A stretch of DNA of 64,000 nucleotides from Gemmatimonadota bacterium (GCA_028873695.1 JAPPNU010000060.1:1-64000); one strand, 5' to 3'; counted from the stretch's first letter, positions 41,066 through 50,746 are shown. The notes: a model not told the origin generated them from the letters alone. Numbers and translations: made by a program.

Positions 41066-42475
41066 ATGGAAGGAATGACACTCGCCGAAGCCTCGGAAGC
41101 AATGGACGGAGAGCTCGTTGGCGCCGCAGATCCGGCAATCTGTCCTGCCGGAGGGTGCATCGATTCACGGGTGTTGAATGCGGGAGAGCTGTTCTTCGCG
41201 CTTGAGGGAGAGCGCGTCGGCGGAAACCGGGACGGGCATCGCTTTGTGCACGATGCCCTCGAGAAAGGCGCATCGGCGGCGGTTGTTTCAAGGAACTGGG
41301 CCGATGACCGAAATCGCACGAGCCCGTCCGGAGCGCTGATCGTCGTCGAGACGCCGGGCCTGGCGCTGGGCGCTCTCGGGAGAACGTACCGCCGGCGTTT
41401 CCGGATTCCGGTGGTGGGCATAACGGGAAGTAGTGGAAAGACGACAACCAAGGATATGACTGCCGCCGTGCTGAGTACCCGGTACCGGTTGCTGGCAACG
41501 GAAGGCAATCTGAATAACTGGCTCGGGGTTCCGCTGACCATGCTGCGGCTTTCAAAAACACACGAAGCCGCGGTGATTGAAATGGGCATCAGCGAACACG
41601 GCGGATTGAAATACCTGTGTGAAATTGCCGATCCCACGATCGGCGTCATTACCAATATCGGACCTGCACATCTGGAGTTTTTAGGCTCTGTAGAGGGGGT
41701 GGCTAAAGCCAAAGGGGAACTCCTGGATCATCTTGAAGAGTCTTCAATGGCTATCTTGAATCTCGATGACCTGCACGTGTCCAAGGAGCGAGCAAGACTA
41801 AAGGGGAGACTCCTGGGCTTTGGTATCGAGAAGATATGTCAGTTTCGTGGGGAGGGACTTGTCATAGACCAGGAGGGCTGCGGTCATTTCTCTCTGCAGG
41901 GCCGTTTTTTTCATCTGGCCGTACCCGGCCGGCACCAGGTGTACAACGCGCTTGCCGCAGCGGCGGTCGGCGCGGCGCTGGAAGTGCCGGTTGAGCGCGC
42001 CGCTGAAGCGATTGGCGCGTTTCGGCCTTCGAAGTTGCGCGGCCAGGTTGTCGAATGGAATGGAATCCGACTTTTGAACGATTCGTACAATGCCAATCCG
42101 GCCTCGATGCGGGCGGCACTGGAGACGCTGGCGCGGATGTCCATCGCGGAAGGCGGTCGCCGTGTGGCCGTCCTGGGCGATATGCTGGAACTGGGGCCTT
42201 CTGCCGCTCAGAGCCACCGGCGCCTCGGAGAACTTGCTGCGAAAACCGGGATGGACGCCATTTTTGCGCTCGGCGACATGTCCGGTCAGGTGTCGCGAGG
42301 GGGTATTTCCGGAGGTCTGCCATCCGACAGGTCGCGGGCATTCGTTGACCGCGAGTCCCTGGTCAGGAAGCTCAAGGCATTTCTCAAACCGGGCGACCTC
42401 GTATTGATGAAGGGCTCTCGCGGAGTCGCGATGGAAACAGCCGCGGAGTCGCTGGGATTTGAAATAAACGCATGA
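41066..42475 (+). CDS. murF: UDP-MurNAc-tripeptide-D-Ala-D-Ala ligase
   Basis: MurF adds the D-Ala-D-Ala dipeptide to complete UDP-MurNAc-pentapeptide. The 469-residue protein has an N-terminal uridine-binding part (SRVLNAGELFFALEGERVGG), the ATP site GITGSSGKTTTKDM, EMGISEHGGLKYL, the phosphate-site TNIGPAHLEFLGS and the C-terminal NDSYNANPASMRAALETLA and AVLGDMLELG. It is the last ligase gene before a 174-bp gap in which mraY and murD would normally lie. Confidence 0.96.
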   Translation: MEGMTLAEASEAMDGELVGAADPAICPAGGCIDSRVLNAGELFFALEGERVGGNRDGHRFVHDALEKGASAAVVSRNWADDRNRTSPSGALIVVETPGLALGALGRTYRRRFRIPVVGITGSSGKTTTKDMTAAVLSTRYRLLATEGNLNNWLGVPLTMLRLSKTHEAAVIEMGISEHGGLKYLCEIADPTIGVITNIGPAHLEFLGSVEGVAKAKGELLDHLEESSMAILNLDDLHVSKERARLKGRLLGFGIEKICQFRGEGLVIDQEGCGHFSLQGRFFHLAVPGRHQVYNALAAAAVGAALEVPVERAAEAIGAFRPSKLRGQVVEWNGIRLLNDSYNANPASMRAALETLARMSIAEGGRRVAVLGDMLELGPSAAQSHRRLGELAAKTGMDAIFALGDMSGQVSRGGISGGLPSDRSRAFVDRESLVRKLKAFLKPGDLVLMKGSRGVAMETAAESLGFEINA

Positions 42476-42649
42476 ACCGGGGTACTTCGACGAGCTCAAC
42501 ACGGGCAGCACAAGCGGGCCGGCGAGATTTCGATTTCCGCGTCGACCGTCATCGTTAGTCGTCAATTCGTTCGCCGGACACTGTCCACGTTTCTGACAAC
42601 CATTCCCGGAAGTCGTACCGGGATCCATCTACCCGGCAACCGAAATCAT
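42476..42649. other. Gap at the expected position of mraY and murD
   Basis: The stretch holds a fragment (42483-42502) with ACTTCGACGAGCTCAACACG, similar to CTTCGACAAGCTCAG-type intergenic repeats. I see no coding frame related to MraY or MurD. The rest has no clear signal. Confidence 0.6.
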
Positions 42650-43825
42650 ATGTCGATCTCAGGTGCGGAACGGCAGACGTATTTGGTGATGCTGCTGGTC
42701 GTCGGGCTGGTTGGATTTGGCCTGGTCATGGTTTACAGCGCCAGCACGGCGTTGGGTCAGGTGCGTTTTGAAAGCGACCACTTCTTCCTGAAGCGGTCTG
42801 CGTTGCGTACGGTGGTCGGACTCCTTGCAATGCTTCTGATTATGCGGGTTGACTACCGCTTCTGGGCCCGTTTCGCCAGGGTCTTTCTGGCCATCGGCTT
42901 TCTGGGATTAGCGGTTGTCCTGGTCTTCAAAATCGCCGGTTTCGGCAAAGTGCGCGGCGCGTATCGATGGATTCCGTTGCCGGGTGGCGCCTTTCAACCC
43001 TCGGATCTGATGCGGCTCGCGCTCGTGGTCTATCTGGCGGAATCCCTGAGCAGGCGCCAGGGACTGGTAAAGGAACTGGTTCAGGGGTACCTCCCGCATA
43101 TCGCCATAGTCGGCGTTGCGATGGGAATGGTCATGCTGCAACCCGACCTCGGAACGGCGCTGGCGATCGGATTGACATGCACGCTGATGTTGTATCTCGC
43201 CGGTGTGCGAGTCAAGCACCTGGCCGGCACGGGCTTGGTCCTACTGCCCGTGTTGTTTTTCGTTGTATTCGTTCTTGGTTATCGAAGAGAACGAATGATG
43301 GCGTTCTTCAGTCCCACGGACGACGTTCAGGGCGCGGGATATCATGTGATGCAGTCATTGCTGGCTCTTGGCAGCGGAGGATGGTCCGGTGTGGGTCTGG
43401 GTCAGAGCCTTCAGAAATATTTCTTTCTGCCGGAACCGCATACCGACTTCGTGTTCAGCATCGTAGGCGAGGAGCTGGGTTTGGTCGGTACGGCCGGCGT
43501 GGTACTCAGTTTCATCATTTTCGGGAGGTGCGGCTTTCAGATCGCCCGTCGTGCGCCGGACCTGCACGGATTCTTCCTGGCGTCCGGAATTACATTCATG
43601 ATTCTGGTCTACGCGTTTGTGAACATGGGGGTCTGCACCGGATTGATACCGGCCACCGGGCTTCCCCTGCCGTTTATCAGCTACGGTGGAACCTCGCTCC
43701 TGTTCACACTGCTTGCCGTTGGCATCCTGATCAACATCGGGAGGCGCGGATCGGCCGACCCCGGAGCGCTTCCAGACCGGACCGGTGCGGTAAGAAAGTA
43801 CCGGAAAGGAGATCGCAGGTTCTGA
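42650..43825 (+). CDS. ftsW: Peptidoglycan glycosyltransferase FtsW
   Basis: FtsW is the SEDS glycosyltransferase of the divisome, working with FtsI. The 391-residue polytopic protein (about ten helices) has the family patterns SASTALGQVRFESDHFFLKR, KVRGAYRWIPLPGGAFQPSD, MLQPDLGTALAIG with the conserved Asp region, and the loop HTDFVFSIVGEELG. The signature GLIPATGLPLPFISYGGTS closes the protein. Its stop TGA shares the A with the murG ATG. Confidence 0.95.
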   Translation: MSISGAERQTYLVMLLVVGLVGFGLVMVYSASTALGQVRFESDHFFLKRSALRTVVGLLAMLLIMRVDYRFWARFARVFLAIGFLGLAVVLVFKIAGFGKVRGAYRWIPLPGGAFQPSDLMRLALVVYLAESLSRRQGLVKELVQGYLPHIAIVGVAMGMVMLQPDLGTALAIGLTCTLMLYLAGVRVKHLAGTGLVLLPVLFFVVFVLGYRRERMMAFFSPTDDVQGAGYHVMQSLLALGSGGWSGVGLGQSLQKYFFLPEPHTDFVFSIVGEELGLVGTAGVVLSFIIFGRCGFQIARRAPDLHGFFLASGITFMILVYAFVNMGVCTGLIPATGLPLPFISYGGTSLLFTLLAVGILINIGRRGSADPGALPDRTGAVRKYRKGDRRF

Positions 43826-44931
43826 TGCCACTACGCCTGTTGTTTGCCGTTACCCTGACCGGCGGCCACACGGTGCCCGCGCTGGGCGTAGCGGCCGCGG
43901 TCCGTAAAACGCGCCCGGATACGATAATCAGATTCGCCGGTGTCGCGAGGGGCGTTGAAGCCCGGCTGGTTCCGCGCGCCGGTTACGTCCTTGATACGTT
44001 GCCGGTGATCGGCCTTAAACGGCGCCTGCATCCGGATCTGTTGCATTTTCCCTGGTCGCTCCTGAAGGGCATATGTTCCGCATTCCGTATCCTCATTACG
44101 TACCATCCCCACACGGTAATCTGTACCGGCGGCCACGTCAGCGGGCCGGTGGGAGTCGCCGCGCGGTTGCTTGGTATCCCGCTGGTCCTGCACGAGTCGA
44201 ACAATTACCCAGGGCTCACCGTACGCCTGTTGTCCCGAGCCGCCCGCCAGGTCTATCTGGCATTTGAAGGGGCGAGACGCCGCGTGGGCGGGCGTGAGAA
44301 GCACGTCGTGGGCAACCCGATCCGGGATGGATGGCGGCGTGTGGACAGGAAAGAGGCCCGCCGGCGTCTGGGTTTGGAGATGGATCGGATCACGCTGTTC
44401 GTCACCGGAGCCAGCCAGGGTTCGATGGGTATCAACCTCGCCGTGGCTGAGGCGCTTACCGTACTGACGGAACGCGGCTATCAGATTCTCTGGCAGACGG
44501 GCAGCGCGGGATACCACGCCGCGGCATCGGCCGCCCGCCCCTGCGGCGGCCGCGTGGTCGTCAGGGAATTCATCGACGATATGGCGTTGGCTTTCAGCGC
44601 GGCAGACCTCGCGTTGACCCGGGCAGGCGCAATAACGGTAACGGAAATGACGCAACTGGGCGTGCCCGCATTGATGGTGCCGTTGCCGCTGGCCGCCGAA
44701 AACCATCAGGTCCACAATGCAAGAGCGGTCGTTCGTGCCGGAGCTGCGCGTATGGTGCACGAATCGGAACTCAGCGCCGAACGACTCGTACAGGAAGTGT
44801 CAGGGATGATCGATACGATCGGGCTTCTATCGGAAATGGCCCGCCGCAGCCGCGCACTGGCGGTTCCTGATGCGGCTGCGCGGATGGTGGAGGGCATGGC
44901 GCATAGTGGACTGCTGCGCGGTGAGCGATAG
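43825..44931 (+). CDS. murG: Lipid II synthase MurG
   Basis: MurG transfers GlcNAc from UDP-GlcNAc to lipid I at the inner face of the membrane. The 368-residue GT-B protein has CTGGHVSGPVGVAARLLGIP, LHESNNYPGLTVR, TGASQGSMGINLA and the acceptor loop REFIDDMALAFSAADL with ALTRAGAITVTEM and PLPLAAENHQVHNA. The first glycine loop, normally GGTGGHxxPAL, reads VTLTGGHTVPAL, so the first two glycines are missing, and HESN replaces HEQN. A longer frame starts at 42967, but ATG 43825 overlaps the ftsW stop by one nucleotide and is the real start. Confidence 0.95.
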   Translation: MPLRLLFAVTLTGGHTVPALGVAAAVRKTRPDTIIRFAGVARGVEARLVPRAGYVLDTLPVIGLKRRLHPDLLHFPWSLLKGICSAFRILITYHPHTVICTGGHVSGPVGVAARLLGIPLVLHESNNYPGLTVRLLSRAARQVYLAFEGARRRVGGREKHVVGNPIRDGWRRVDRKEARRRLGLEMDRITLFVTGASQGSMGINLAVAEALTVLTERGYQILWQTGSAGYHAAASAARPCGGRVVVREFIDDMALAFSAADLALTRAGAITVTEMTQLGVPALMVPLPLAAENHQVHNARAVVRAGAARMVHESELSAERLVQEVSGMIDTIGLLSEMARRSRALAVPDAAARMVEGMAHSGLLRGER

Positions 44932-46309
44932 AGTTCTGTCCCGCATCCTGAAACGGAAAACGGGCTCCAGGGTTCATTTTGTGGGCATCGGGGGCGTGGG
45001 CATGAGCGCGATCGCGGAGCTTTTGTTTCAGCAGGATTGCATGGTCACCGGATCCGACCGGGAAGCCTCCGCGTTGACGGATCGGTTGGAGACGCTGGGA
45101 ATTCCCGTTCAAATAGGACATACGCCGGAGGCCGTCGAAAACGCAGACCTGGTCGTATACACGCCGGCTGCGGGGCCGGAAAACCGCGAGTTGCAGGCGG
45201 CCCGATCGAAGGGGATCCCTGCTGTCAAGAGGGCAGATATCCTCGGGCAATTGACGGCGGGACATCGGATTGTGGGCGTGACCGGAACCCACGGGAAGAC
45301 GACGGCGACGGCCATGGTGGGCGCGGTTCTCGAGGCGGCGGGTCTGGATCCCACGGTTCTGGTAGGCGGAATCGTTCGCGGCACTGAAAGAAACCTGCGT
45401 CCCGGCTCAAGGACGCTGTGGGCCGTCGAGGCCGACGAATTCGACCGCTCCTTTCTGACGTTGTCTCCCGAGGTCGCTGTCGTGACGTCACTCGAGGAGG
45501 ACCATCTCGATACCTACGGGAACATCGAGGGTCTCCTTCGAGCGTTTCAGCAATTCCTGGAACAGACGAGCCGAAGCGCGGTGATGGCCTGGGACGGACC
45601 GCTGGTGCGGCAATTGAACGCGGGGCATCTCGAGGTCTTCACATATGGACTTGAGGATGAAACGGGGATATCCGCGCAGTCCGTGCTTCAGGCCGGTCTC
45701 GAAAGCCGGTTCAGCGTGGTGGACCGAAGAAAACCGCTCGGCGAAATTGTTCTGCGGGTTCCCGGCCGGCACAATGTGAGCAATGCGCTGGCGGCCGTTG
45801 GCGTAGGCATGGCCCTGCAACTGCCCTGGAAGGCTATACGTACGGGATTGGAGAACTTCCGGGGCGTCAGGCGGCGTCTGGAGACGCTCGGGGATCCCGG
45901 CGGTGTGAGCGTCGTCAACGACTACGCGCATCATCCAACCGAGGTTCGCGCCGCCCTTGAGACGATCAGGCCGGCATGCGCGGGCCGTCTGATAGCTGTC
46001 TTCCAGCCGCACCTGTACTCGAGAACCAGAGATTTCGCGGCTGAATTTGGGCGGGCGTTGAGCGAAGCCGACGAGGTCTGGGTAACGGACGTCTACGCCG
46101 CCCGCGAGGATGCAATTCCAGGCGTGTCCGGCGAGGCGGTGGCACGACACGCGCGTGGCGCCGGCTGTGCCGAAGTATTCTATATTCCGGACCTGCAAGA
46201 CCTCGAACATCGCCTGTCGAAATCGCTTGTGCCGCGCGACCTCGTTCTGGTAATGGGCGCCGGTGACGTGGAGCGGGTCGCATACGGGCTCATTGACCGG
46301 TTATCCTGA
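44921..46309 (+). CDS. murC: UDP-MurNAc-L-alanine ligase
   Basis: MurC adds the first L-Ala to UDP-MurNAc. The GTG at 44921, overlapping the murG end by 11 nt, gives 462 residues, near the family norm; the frame is open to 44870. Motifs are HFVGIGGVGMSAIAELLF for the UDP site, VTGTHGKTTATAMVGAVL for ATP, EADEFDRSFL, SLEEDHLDTYGN and the C-terminal DYAHHPTEVRAALE, with FQPHLYSRTRDF. A solo MITE end provides its TGA stop. Confidence 0.95.
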   Translation: MSDRVLSRILKRKTGSRVHFVGIGGVGMSAIAELLFQQDCMVTGSDREASALTDRLETLGIPVQIGHTPEAVENADLVVYTPAAGPENRELQAARSKGIPAVKRADILGQLTAGHRIVGVTGTHGKTTATAMVGAVLEAAGLDPTVLVGGIVRGTERNLRPGSRTLWAVEADEFDRSFLTLSPEVAVVTSLEEDHLDTYGNIEGLLRAFQQFLEQTSRSAVMAWDGPLVRQLNAGHLEVFTYGLEDETGISAQSVLQAGLESRFSVVDRRKPLGEIVLRVPGRHNVSNALAAVGVGMALQLPWKAIRTGLENFRGVRRRLETLGDPGGVSVVNDYAHHPTEVRAALETIRPACAGRLIAVFQPHLYSRTRDFAAEFGRALSEADEVWVTDVYAAREDAIPGVSGEAVARHARGAGCAEVFYIPDLQDLEHRLSKSLVPRDLVLVMGAGDVERVAYGLIDRLS

Positions 46310-46331
46310 GAAGTTGTCTTAAAATTCCCAG
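46307..46331. mobile_element. Solo end of MITE family 2 at the murC stop codon
   Basis: TGAGAAGTTGTCTTAAAATT followed by CCCAG (46307-46331) matches the family-2 right terminus (41025-41049, other orientation) at 23 of 25 positions. The first three bases are the murC stop. No partner end is found before murB. Confidence 0.7.
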
Positions 46332-46347
46332 GGAGCGCCGCGGGCCG

Positions 46348-47286
46348 ATGCCTGATGCTTCAAAGCGGAATATGCTCGCCCGTGAAATCCGGGCACGCTG
46401 CCGGGGAGAAATTCGGGTCGATGAACCCTTGAGGAAGTATACCCATTTTGGCATGGGTGGCGCCGCAGACCTGTTTTTCCGGCCCGCGGACATGGATGAT
46501 CTGATTACCGCGGTGCCACTCGTTCTGGAATCCGAACTGCAGGTACTGCCTCTGGGCGGCGGAACGAACATGCTGGTGAACGACTCCGGTTTCAGAGGGC
46601 TGGTGATCTGCCTGGCCGGCGGACTCACGGGAATGGCGTTTGAATCGGATCGGGGCATTGCGCAGGCGGGTGCGAGCCTTCAGGTGTTTTCCAGGCGCTG
46701 TCAGCGCTCCGGGAGAACCGGAATGGAGTTCGGATGCGGGATTCCCGGTACCGTCGGGGGCGCGATACGGGGCAACGCCGGGGCGTGGGGGGGACAGATC
46801 ATGGATCGGACGGCGTGGCTGAGGGGTCTGGACCTCCGATCCGGAGATGCACTGGAATTGCAGAGAGAATCAATATCGTTCTCCTACCGTCGAACGGACC
46901 TCCCACCGGGATTTTTGATCGTGGAGGCGGGTTTTTTTCTTGAGGAGGACGATCCCGCGATGGTCCAGGCGCGCATGGACGAAATGCTGGCCCGGCGAAG
47001 AAGCTCGCAGCCGCTTTGGGAGCGTAACGCCGGCTGCATTTTCAAAAACCCTCCCGGCGCTTCGGCGGGGCTGCTCATTGACAGGGCCGGATGCAAGGGG
47101 CTATCCGTGGGCGGTGTTGAAGTATCGGACGTCCATGCGAATTTTATCGTGAATCGGGGTGGTGGCACCGCGGCGGACGTGCTCGCGCTCGCGCAGATGA
47201 TTCAGGAGAGAGTACAGCACGCTTTTGGCATTGAAATGAACATGGAAGTTCGCGTTGTCGGCGAATGGGGTATCGAGAACCCTTGA
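46348..47286 (+). CDS. murB: UDP-N-acetylenolpyruvylglucosamine reductase
   Basis: MurB reduces the enolpyruvyl group to make UDP-MurNAc, with FAD and NADPH. The 312-residue type II protein has HFGMGGAADLFFRP, LPLGGGTNMLVND, GCGIPGTVGGAIRGNAGAWG and the FAD/active-site SFSYRRTDLPPGF. The proton-donor segment is NAGCIFKNP, with Cys where many enzymes have Ser; Cys variants are common. GLSVGGVEVSDVHANFIVNR follows. There is no Tyr-loop insertion of type I enzymes. Its position between murC and ftsQ is usual. Confidence 0.95.
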   Translation: MPDASKRNMLAREIRARCRGEIRVDEPLRKYTHFGMGGAADLFFRPADMDDLITAVPLVLESELQVLPLGGGTNMLVNDSGFRGLVICLAGGLTGMAFESDRGIAQAGASLQVFSRRCQRSGRTGMEFGCGIPGTVGGAIRGNAGAWGGQIMDRTAWLRGLDLRSGDALELQRESISFSYRRTDLPPGFLIVEAGFFLEEDDPAMVQARMDEMLARRRSSQPLWERNAGCIFKNPPGASAGLLIDRAGCKGLSVGGVEVSDVHANFIVNRGGGTAADVLALAQMIQERVQHAFGIEMNMEVRVVGEWGIENP

Positions 47287-47392
47287 GGCAAGGCGCCGGA
47301 ACGCGTCCCGGCAGCCGATACACGCGGTTGGCATCGGCTGCGGAACGGGATTGCCCGAATCCATTGGTGATACCTGAAGCGACGGAGGTCAC

Positions 47393-48190
47393 ATGTCCAG
47401 TCACAGACCCATCTACTCCCGGACGCAGGAACGTGAGCGGATTCCTCACGTAGAGCCGGAAACCAGATCGCAGGTCCGCATTTTACGTTGGATCGTCGTT
47501 CCGGCGCTCGGTGGATTGCTGCTGTTCGGGATTCAGAACGCATACTCGGCGCTCACCGGTTCCGACGTGTTTCGCCTGGACCACATTAGCGTGACGGGCA
47601 ACCGGCTTTTGAAGGAAAGCGACGTCGCGGGCCGTTCCGGTCTGGAAGTCGGCGTGGACCTCTTTTCGGCCGATCTTGCGGCGGCAACGCAACGTCTGGC
47701 GGCAGATCCCGCGATCAAGCATGCACTGTTGATGCGGCAACCACCGGGCGGACTGCTCATCCAACTGCAGGAAAGGCGTCCGCTCGCGCTGGCCGCAACG
47801 CCGGAAGGATTGTACGGCCTGGACGGAGACGGCGTGTTCTTCCCGCTGCCGCAGGCGCCGTTTGATCTGCCGATTGTGACCGGTATTGAAGCGGTTGCGG
47901 ACACACCGGGGGTTTACCGGTCTTCAGGGCTTGTTGCATTCCTGGACCAGCTTCGGTCAAACGCGCCGGCGTTCCTGGAAGAGGTCTCCGAGGTTCACCT
48001 GGTGTCAGACGCCGAGGCTCGGGTCTTTCTGGTGGGCGATGGGCTGACGCTTCGTATGCGACTTGAAGATGCGGTTGATCAGGTCCTTCGTTTTGATGCG
48101 TTTGTGAAGGCGGGGGCGCACAGAACACAAACACCGGCCTACGTCGATCTCCGGTTTTCGAACCAGGTCATTGTGGGCACGGGACAATAA
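47393..48190 (+). CDS. ftsQ: Cell division protein FtsQ/DivIB
   Basis: A 265-residue bitopic protein: a basic cytoplasmic N-terminus (to about 32), a membrane helix (WIVVPALGGLLLFGI), and a POTRA domain (RLDHISVTGNRLLKESDVAG, ending in the PPGGLLIQLQERRPLAL strand pair). A beta domain follows with YGLDGDGVFFPLP and a C-terminal tail. The order POTRA then LQERRPLA strand is diagnostic of FtsQ. It lies between murB and ftsA and bridges cytoplasmic and periplasmic divisome proteins. Confidence 0.9.
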   Translation: MSSHRPIYSRTQERERIPHVEPETRSQVRILRWIVVPALGGLLLFGIQNAYSALTGSDVFRLDHISVTGNRLLKESDVAGRSGLEVGVDLFSADLAAATQRLAADPAIKHALLMRQPPGGLLIQLQERRPLALAATPEGLYGLDGDGVFFPLPQAPFDLPIVTGIEAVADTPGVYRSSGLVAFLDQLRSNAPAFLEEVSEVHLVSDAEARVFLVGDGLTLRMRLEDAVDQVLRFDAFVKAGAHRTQTPAYVDLRFSNQVIVGTGQ

Positions 48191-48232
48191 GCTGTTTCAG
48201 GCGCCCGTCGTTCATTAGCGGGAAAGGAAGCG

Positions 48233-49471
48233 ATGATGGTCAAAGGGGATCAGATCGTTGGAATGGATATTGGAACGACAAAGATCTGTGTGGTCGTGGC
48301 CGAGGTGGAAGAAGACGATCAGCTCAAGATTTCGGGCATTGGCACGAGCCCGTCCAATGGGCTGAAACGCGGCGTCGTAGTAAATGTCGCCCAGACGGTC
48401 CAATCCATCCAGCGCGCCGTCGAAGAAGCGGAGGCGGTCTCGGATGTACGCATTGGTGCGGTCTACGCCGGCATCGCCGGCGATCACATTCGCAGCCTCA
48501 ACTGCCGGGGTGTGATCGCCGTCTCCGGAAATGACAACGAGATTACCGCTCAGGACGAGGTGCGTGTAATTGAAACCGCCAAGGCGGTCTCGATACCCAT
48601 GGACCGTGAGATAATCCACGTTCTACCCCAATCTTTCGTGGTGGACGACCAGCCCGGAGTCAAGAATCCGATAGGCATGTCGGGAGTGCGTCTCGAGGCC
48701 GACGTGCATATGGTGACTGGTGCCGTGACGTCGGCGCAGAATATATGCAAGAGCATCCGAAGGGCGGGAGTCGAGGTCGTGGATCTCGTGCTGGAGCCGT
48801 TGGCATCCAGCTACGCCGTATTGTCGCCCGAGGAAGAGGAAATGGGCGTCACGCTGGTCGACATTGGCGGCGGCACGACCGACGTCGCCGTATTCTACGA
48901 CGGGAGCATCAGGCATACTGCCGTCGTGGGGCTGGGCGGCGAGAATGTGACCAGCGATATTTCAATCGGATTGAGGACCCCGCTGGCACAGGCGGAAAAC
49001 ATCAAACGTACTCGCGGCTGTTCGTCACGCTCGCTGGTCGAAAAGGACGAGACCATACATGTGCCGGGAATCGGCGGAAGGCCCTCATTTGAAGTGCCTC
49101 GTGAGGAGTTGTCGGCCATTATCGAAGCGCGCATGGAGGAAATCTTCGCCCTGGTCCATCGGGAGATCCGCAGGACGGATTATGCCGACATGCTGGCGGC
49201 GGGCGTCGTCATCACCGGCGGCGGATCGATGCTCGAGGGGACGGCAGAGCTGGCCGAAACCGTATTTGGAATGCCGGTCAGCGTAGGCATGCCGAACGGT
49301 GTTACCGGCCTTTCTGACGACGCCGCGCAGCCCATTTATTCGACCGGCGTCGGTCTGGTGAAATTCGGACTGCAGCACCAGGAATTCGGCGGCGCGCTAA
49401 GCACCGGCGCCAACGGTTCAATCGCATCGGTTCTGGGAAGGATGAGGGCTTGGGTGAAGGACTTTTTCTAA
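48233..49471 (+). CDS. ftsA: Cell division protein FtsA
   Basis: FtsA is the actin-like membrane tether for FtsZ. The 412-residue protein has the phosphate-1 motif GMDIGTTKICVVVAEV, the 1C domain (about 80-170), VTLVDIGGGTTDVAVF, RTRGCSSRSLVEKDE and VITGGGSMLEGTAELAE. The last residues, VLGRMRAWVKDFF, form the amphipathic membrane-targeting helix. Two adjacent ATGs (48233, 48236) follow GAAAGGAAG. ftsZ starts 112 bp later. Confidence 0.96.
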   Translation: MMVKGDQIVGMDIGTTKICVVVAEVEEDDQLKISGIGTSPSNGLKRGVVVNVAQTVQSIQRAVEEAEAVSDVRIGAVYAGIAGDHIRSLNCRGVIAVSGNDNEITAQDEVRVIETAKAVSIPMDREIIHVLPQSFVVDDQPGVKNPIGMSGVRLEADVHMVTGAVTSAQNICKSIRRAGVEVVDLVLEPLASSYAVLSPEEEEMGVTLVDIGGGTTDVAVFYDGSIRHTAVVGLGGENVTSDISIGLRTPLAQAENIKRTRGCSSRSLVEKDETIHVPGIGGRPSFEVPREELSAIIEARMEEIFALVHREIRRTDYADMLAAGVVITGGGSMLEGTAELAETVFGMPVSVGMPNGVTGLSDDAAQPIYSTGVGLVKFGLQHQEFGGALSTGANGSIASVLGRMRAWVKDFF

Positions 49472-49582
49472 GAAGGACGATGGCCGGATCCCGCCGCGTG
49501 TACAACGGTCGAGATCGACAACGAACGGGCCTGAACGAAGGGGTTTGCGCACTTCACAACGCGAATCGACAGGAGAAGGCAA

Positions 49583-50746
49583 ATGGTCACGTTTTCAATC
49601 GTTGACAATGACAACCAGGCGAAGATGCGGGTTGTGGGTGTCGGCGGCGCGGGGGGCAACGCGGTAAACCGGATGATCGCCGCAGACCTCAAGGGCGTGG
49701 AATTCATCGCGGTTAACTCTGATCTGCAGGATCTTGACAAATCCGAGGCATCAAAACGGGTGCAGATCGGCCAGACGATTACGAAAGGGCTCGGCGCGGG
49801 CGCCAATCCGGAATGCGGACGGCTGGCCATGGAGGAGGACCGGGACCACGTCACGGAACTTCTGGCCGGATCGGACATGGTATTCGTGACCGCCGGCATG
49901 GGCGGCGGTACCGGCACTGGCGCTGCGCCCGTGGTGGCAGAGATCGCCCGCGAGGCCGGCGCACTGACGGTGGGCATCGTCACCAAGCCATTCAAGATGG
50001 AGGGCGTGCCCCGGTTGCGAAACGCGGAGATGGGTATCGCTCAGTTGAAGGACTTCGTGGATACGCTCATTGTCATTCCAAACCAGCGTCTCCTGGATAT
50101 CTGCTCCGAAGACACCACGCTGCGCGAGGCCTTCAGATTGGCGGACGACGTGCTTCTTCAGGCTACACGCGGGATTTCCGACCTGATTGCGATCCCGGGC
50201 GAGGTCAATCTGGATTTCAACGACGTGCGTACTGTGATGCGGCAGGGAGGAGACGCGTTGATGGGGACCGGCACGGCCAGGGGTGAGGGTCGGGCAACCC
50301 AGGCGGCCGAGGAAGCCATCAGCAGTCCCTTGCTGGAGGATCTCTCCATCGAAGGCGCCAGGTGCGTACTCGTAAATATCGCGGCCGGCAGCGACCTGAA
50401 GCTGTTTGAAGTGGACGATTCGGTATCTACCGTAACGAAGGCGGTCGGCTCGGAGGCGAATATAATCTGGGGCACGGTGTTGGACGACGGACTCAGCGAT
50501 GAACTGCGGGTCACGGTAATTGCCACAGGTTTCGCCGAGAAGGAGAATGACGCCGGAACGAGAGCGACGCGAGTCCCGATGGACAACCCGCTCGGTCTGG
50601 ATGTTCCGGCTTACATGCGCAAAGCCGACGTCGTCGAGGTTTCGGAGCTTCCGGCTGCGACGGGGGAAAACGCTGAAGGAGACATCTCGCTCGACGACCT
50701 GGAGATTCCGTCGTTTCTGAGGCGGCGTCTGAAGGATACCGGTTGA
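49583..50746 (+). CDS. ftsZ: Cell division GTPase FtsZ
   Basis: FtsZ polymerises into the Z-ring. The 387-residue tubulin-like protein has VVGVGGAGGNAVNRMI, the GTP signature MGGGTGTGAAPVVAEIA (about residues 104-120), RNAEMGIAQLKDFVD, the synergy-loop region with NLDFNDVRTVM, and a short linker before the C-terminal peptide LEIPSFLRRRL, which binds FtsA. AGGAGAAGG stands before the ATG. A family-1 MITE-like element abuts its stop. Confidence 0.98.
   Translation: MVTFSIVDNDNQAKMRVVGVGGAGGNAVNRMIAADLKGVEFIAVNSDLQDLDKSEASKRVQIGQTITKGLGAGANPECGRLAMEEDRDHVTELLAGSDMVFVTAGMGGGTGTGAAPVVAEIAREAGALTVGIVTKPFKMEGVPRLRNAEMGIAQLKDFVDTLIVIPNQRLLDICSEDTTLREAFRLADDVLLQATRGISDLIAIPGEVNLDFNDVRTVMRQGGDALMGTGTARGEGRATQAAEEAISSPLLEDLSIEGARCVLVNIAAGSDLKLFEVDDSVSTVTKAVGSEANIIWGTVLDDGLSDELRVTVIATGFAEKENDAGTRATRVPMDNPLGLDVPAYMRKADVVEVSELPAATGENAEGDISLDDLEIPSFLRRRLKDTG

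Noticed and set aside
42967..43824. N-terminal extension of the murG frame by 286 codons inside ftsW
   Set aside because: It is out of frame with ftsW and lacks similarity. MurG begins at the ATG 43825 that overlaps the ftsW stop.
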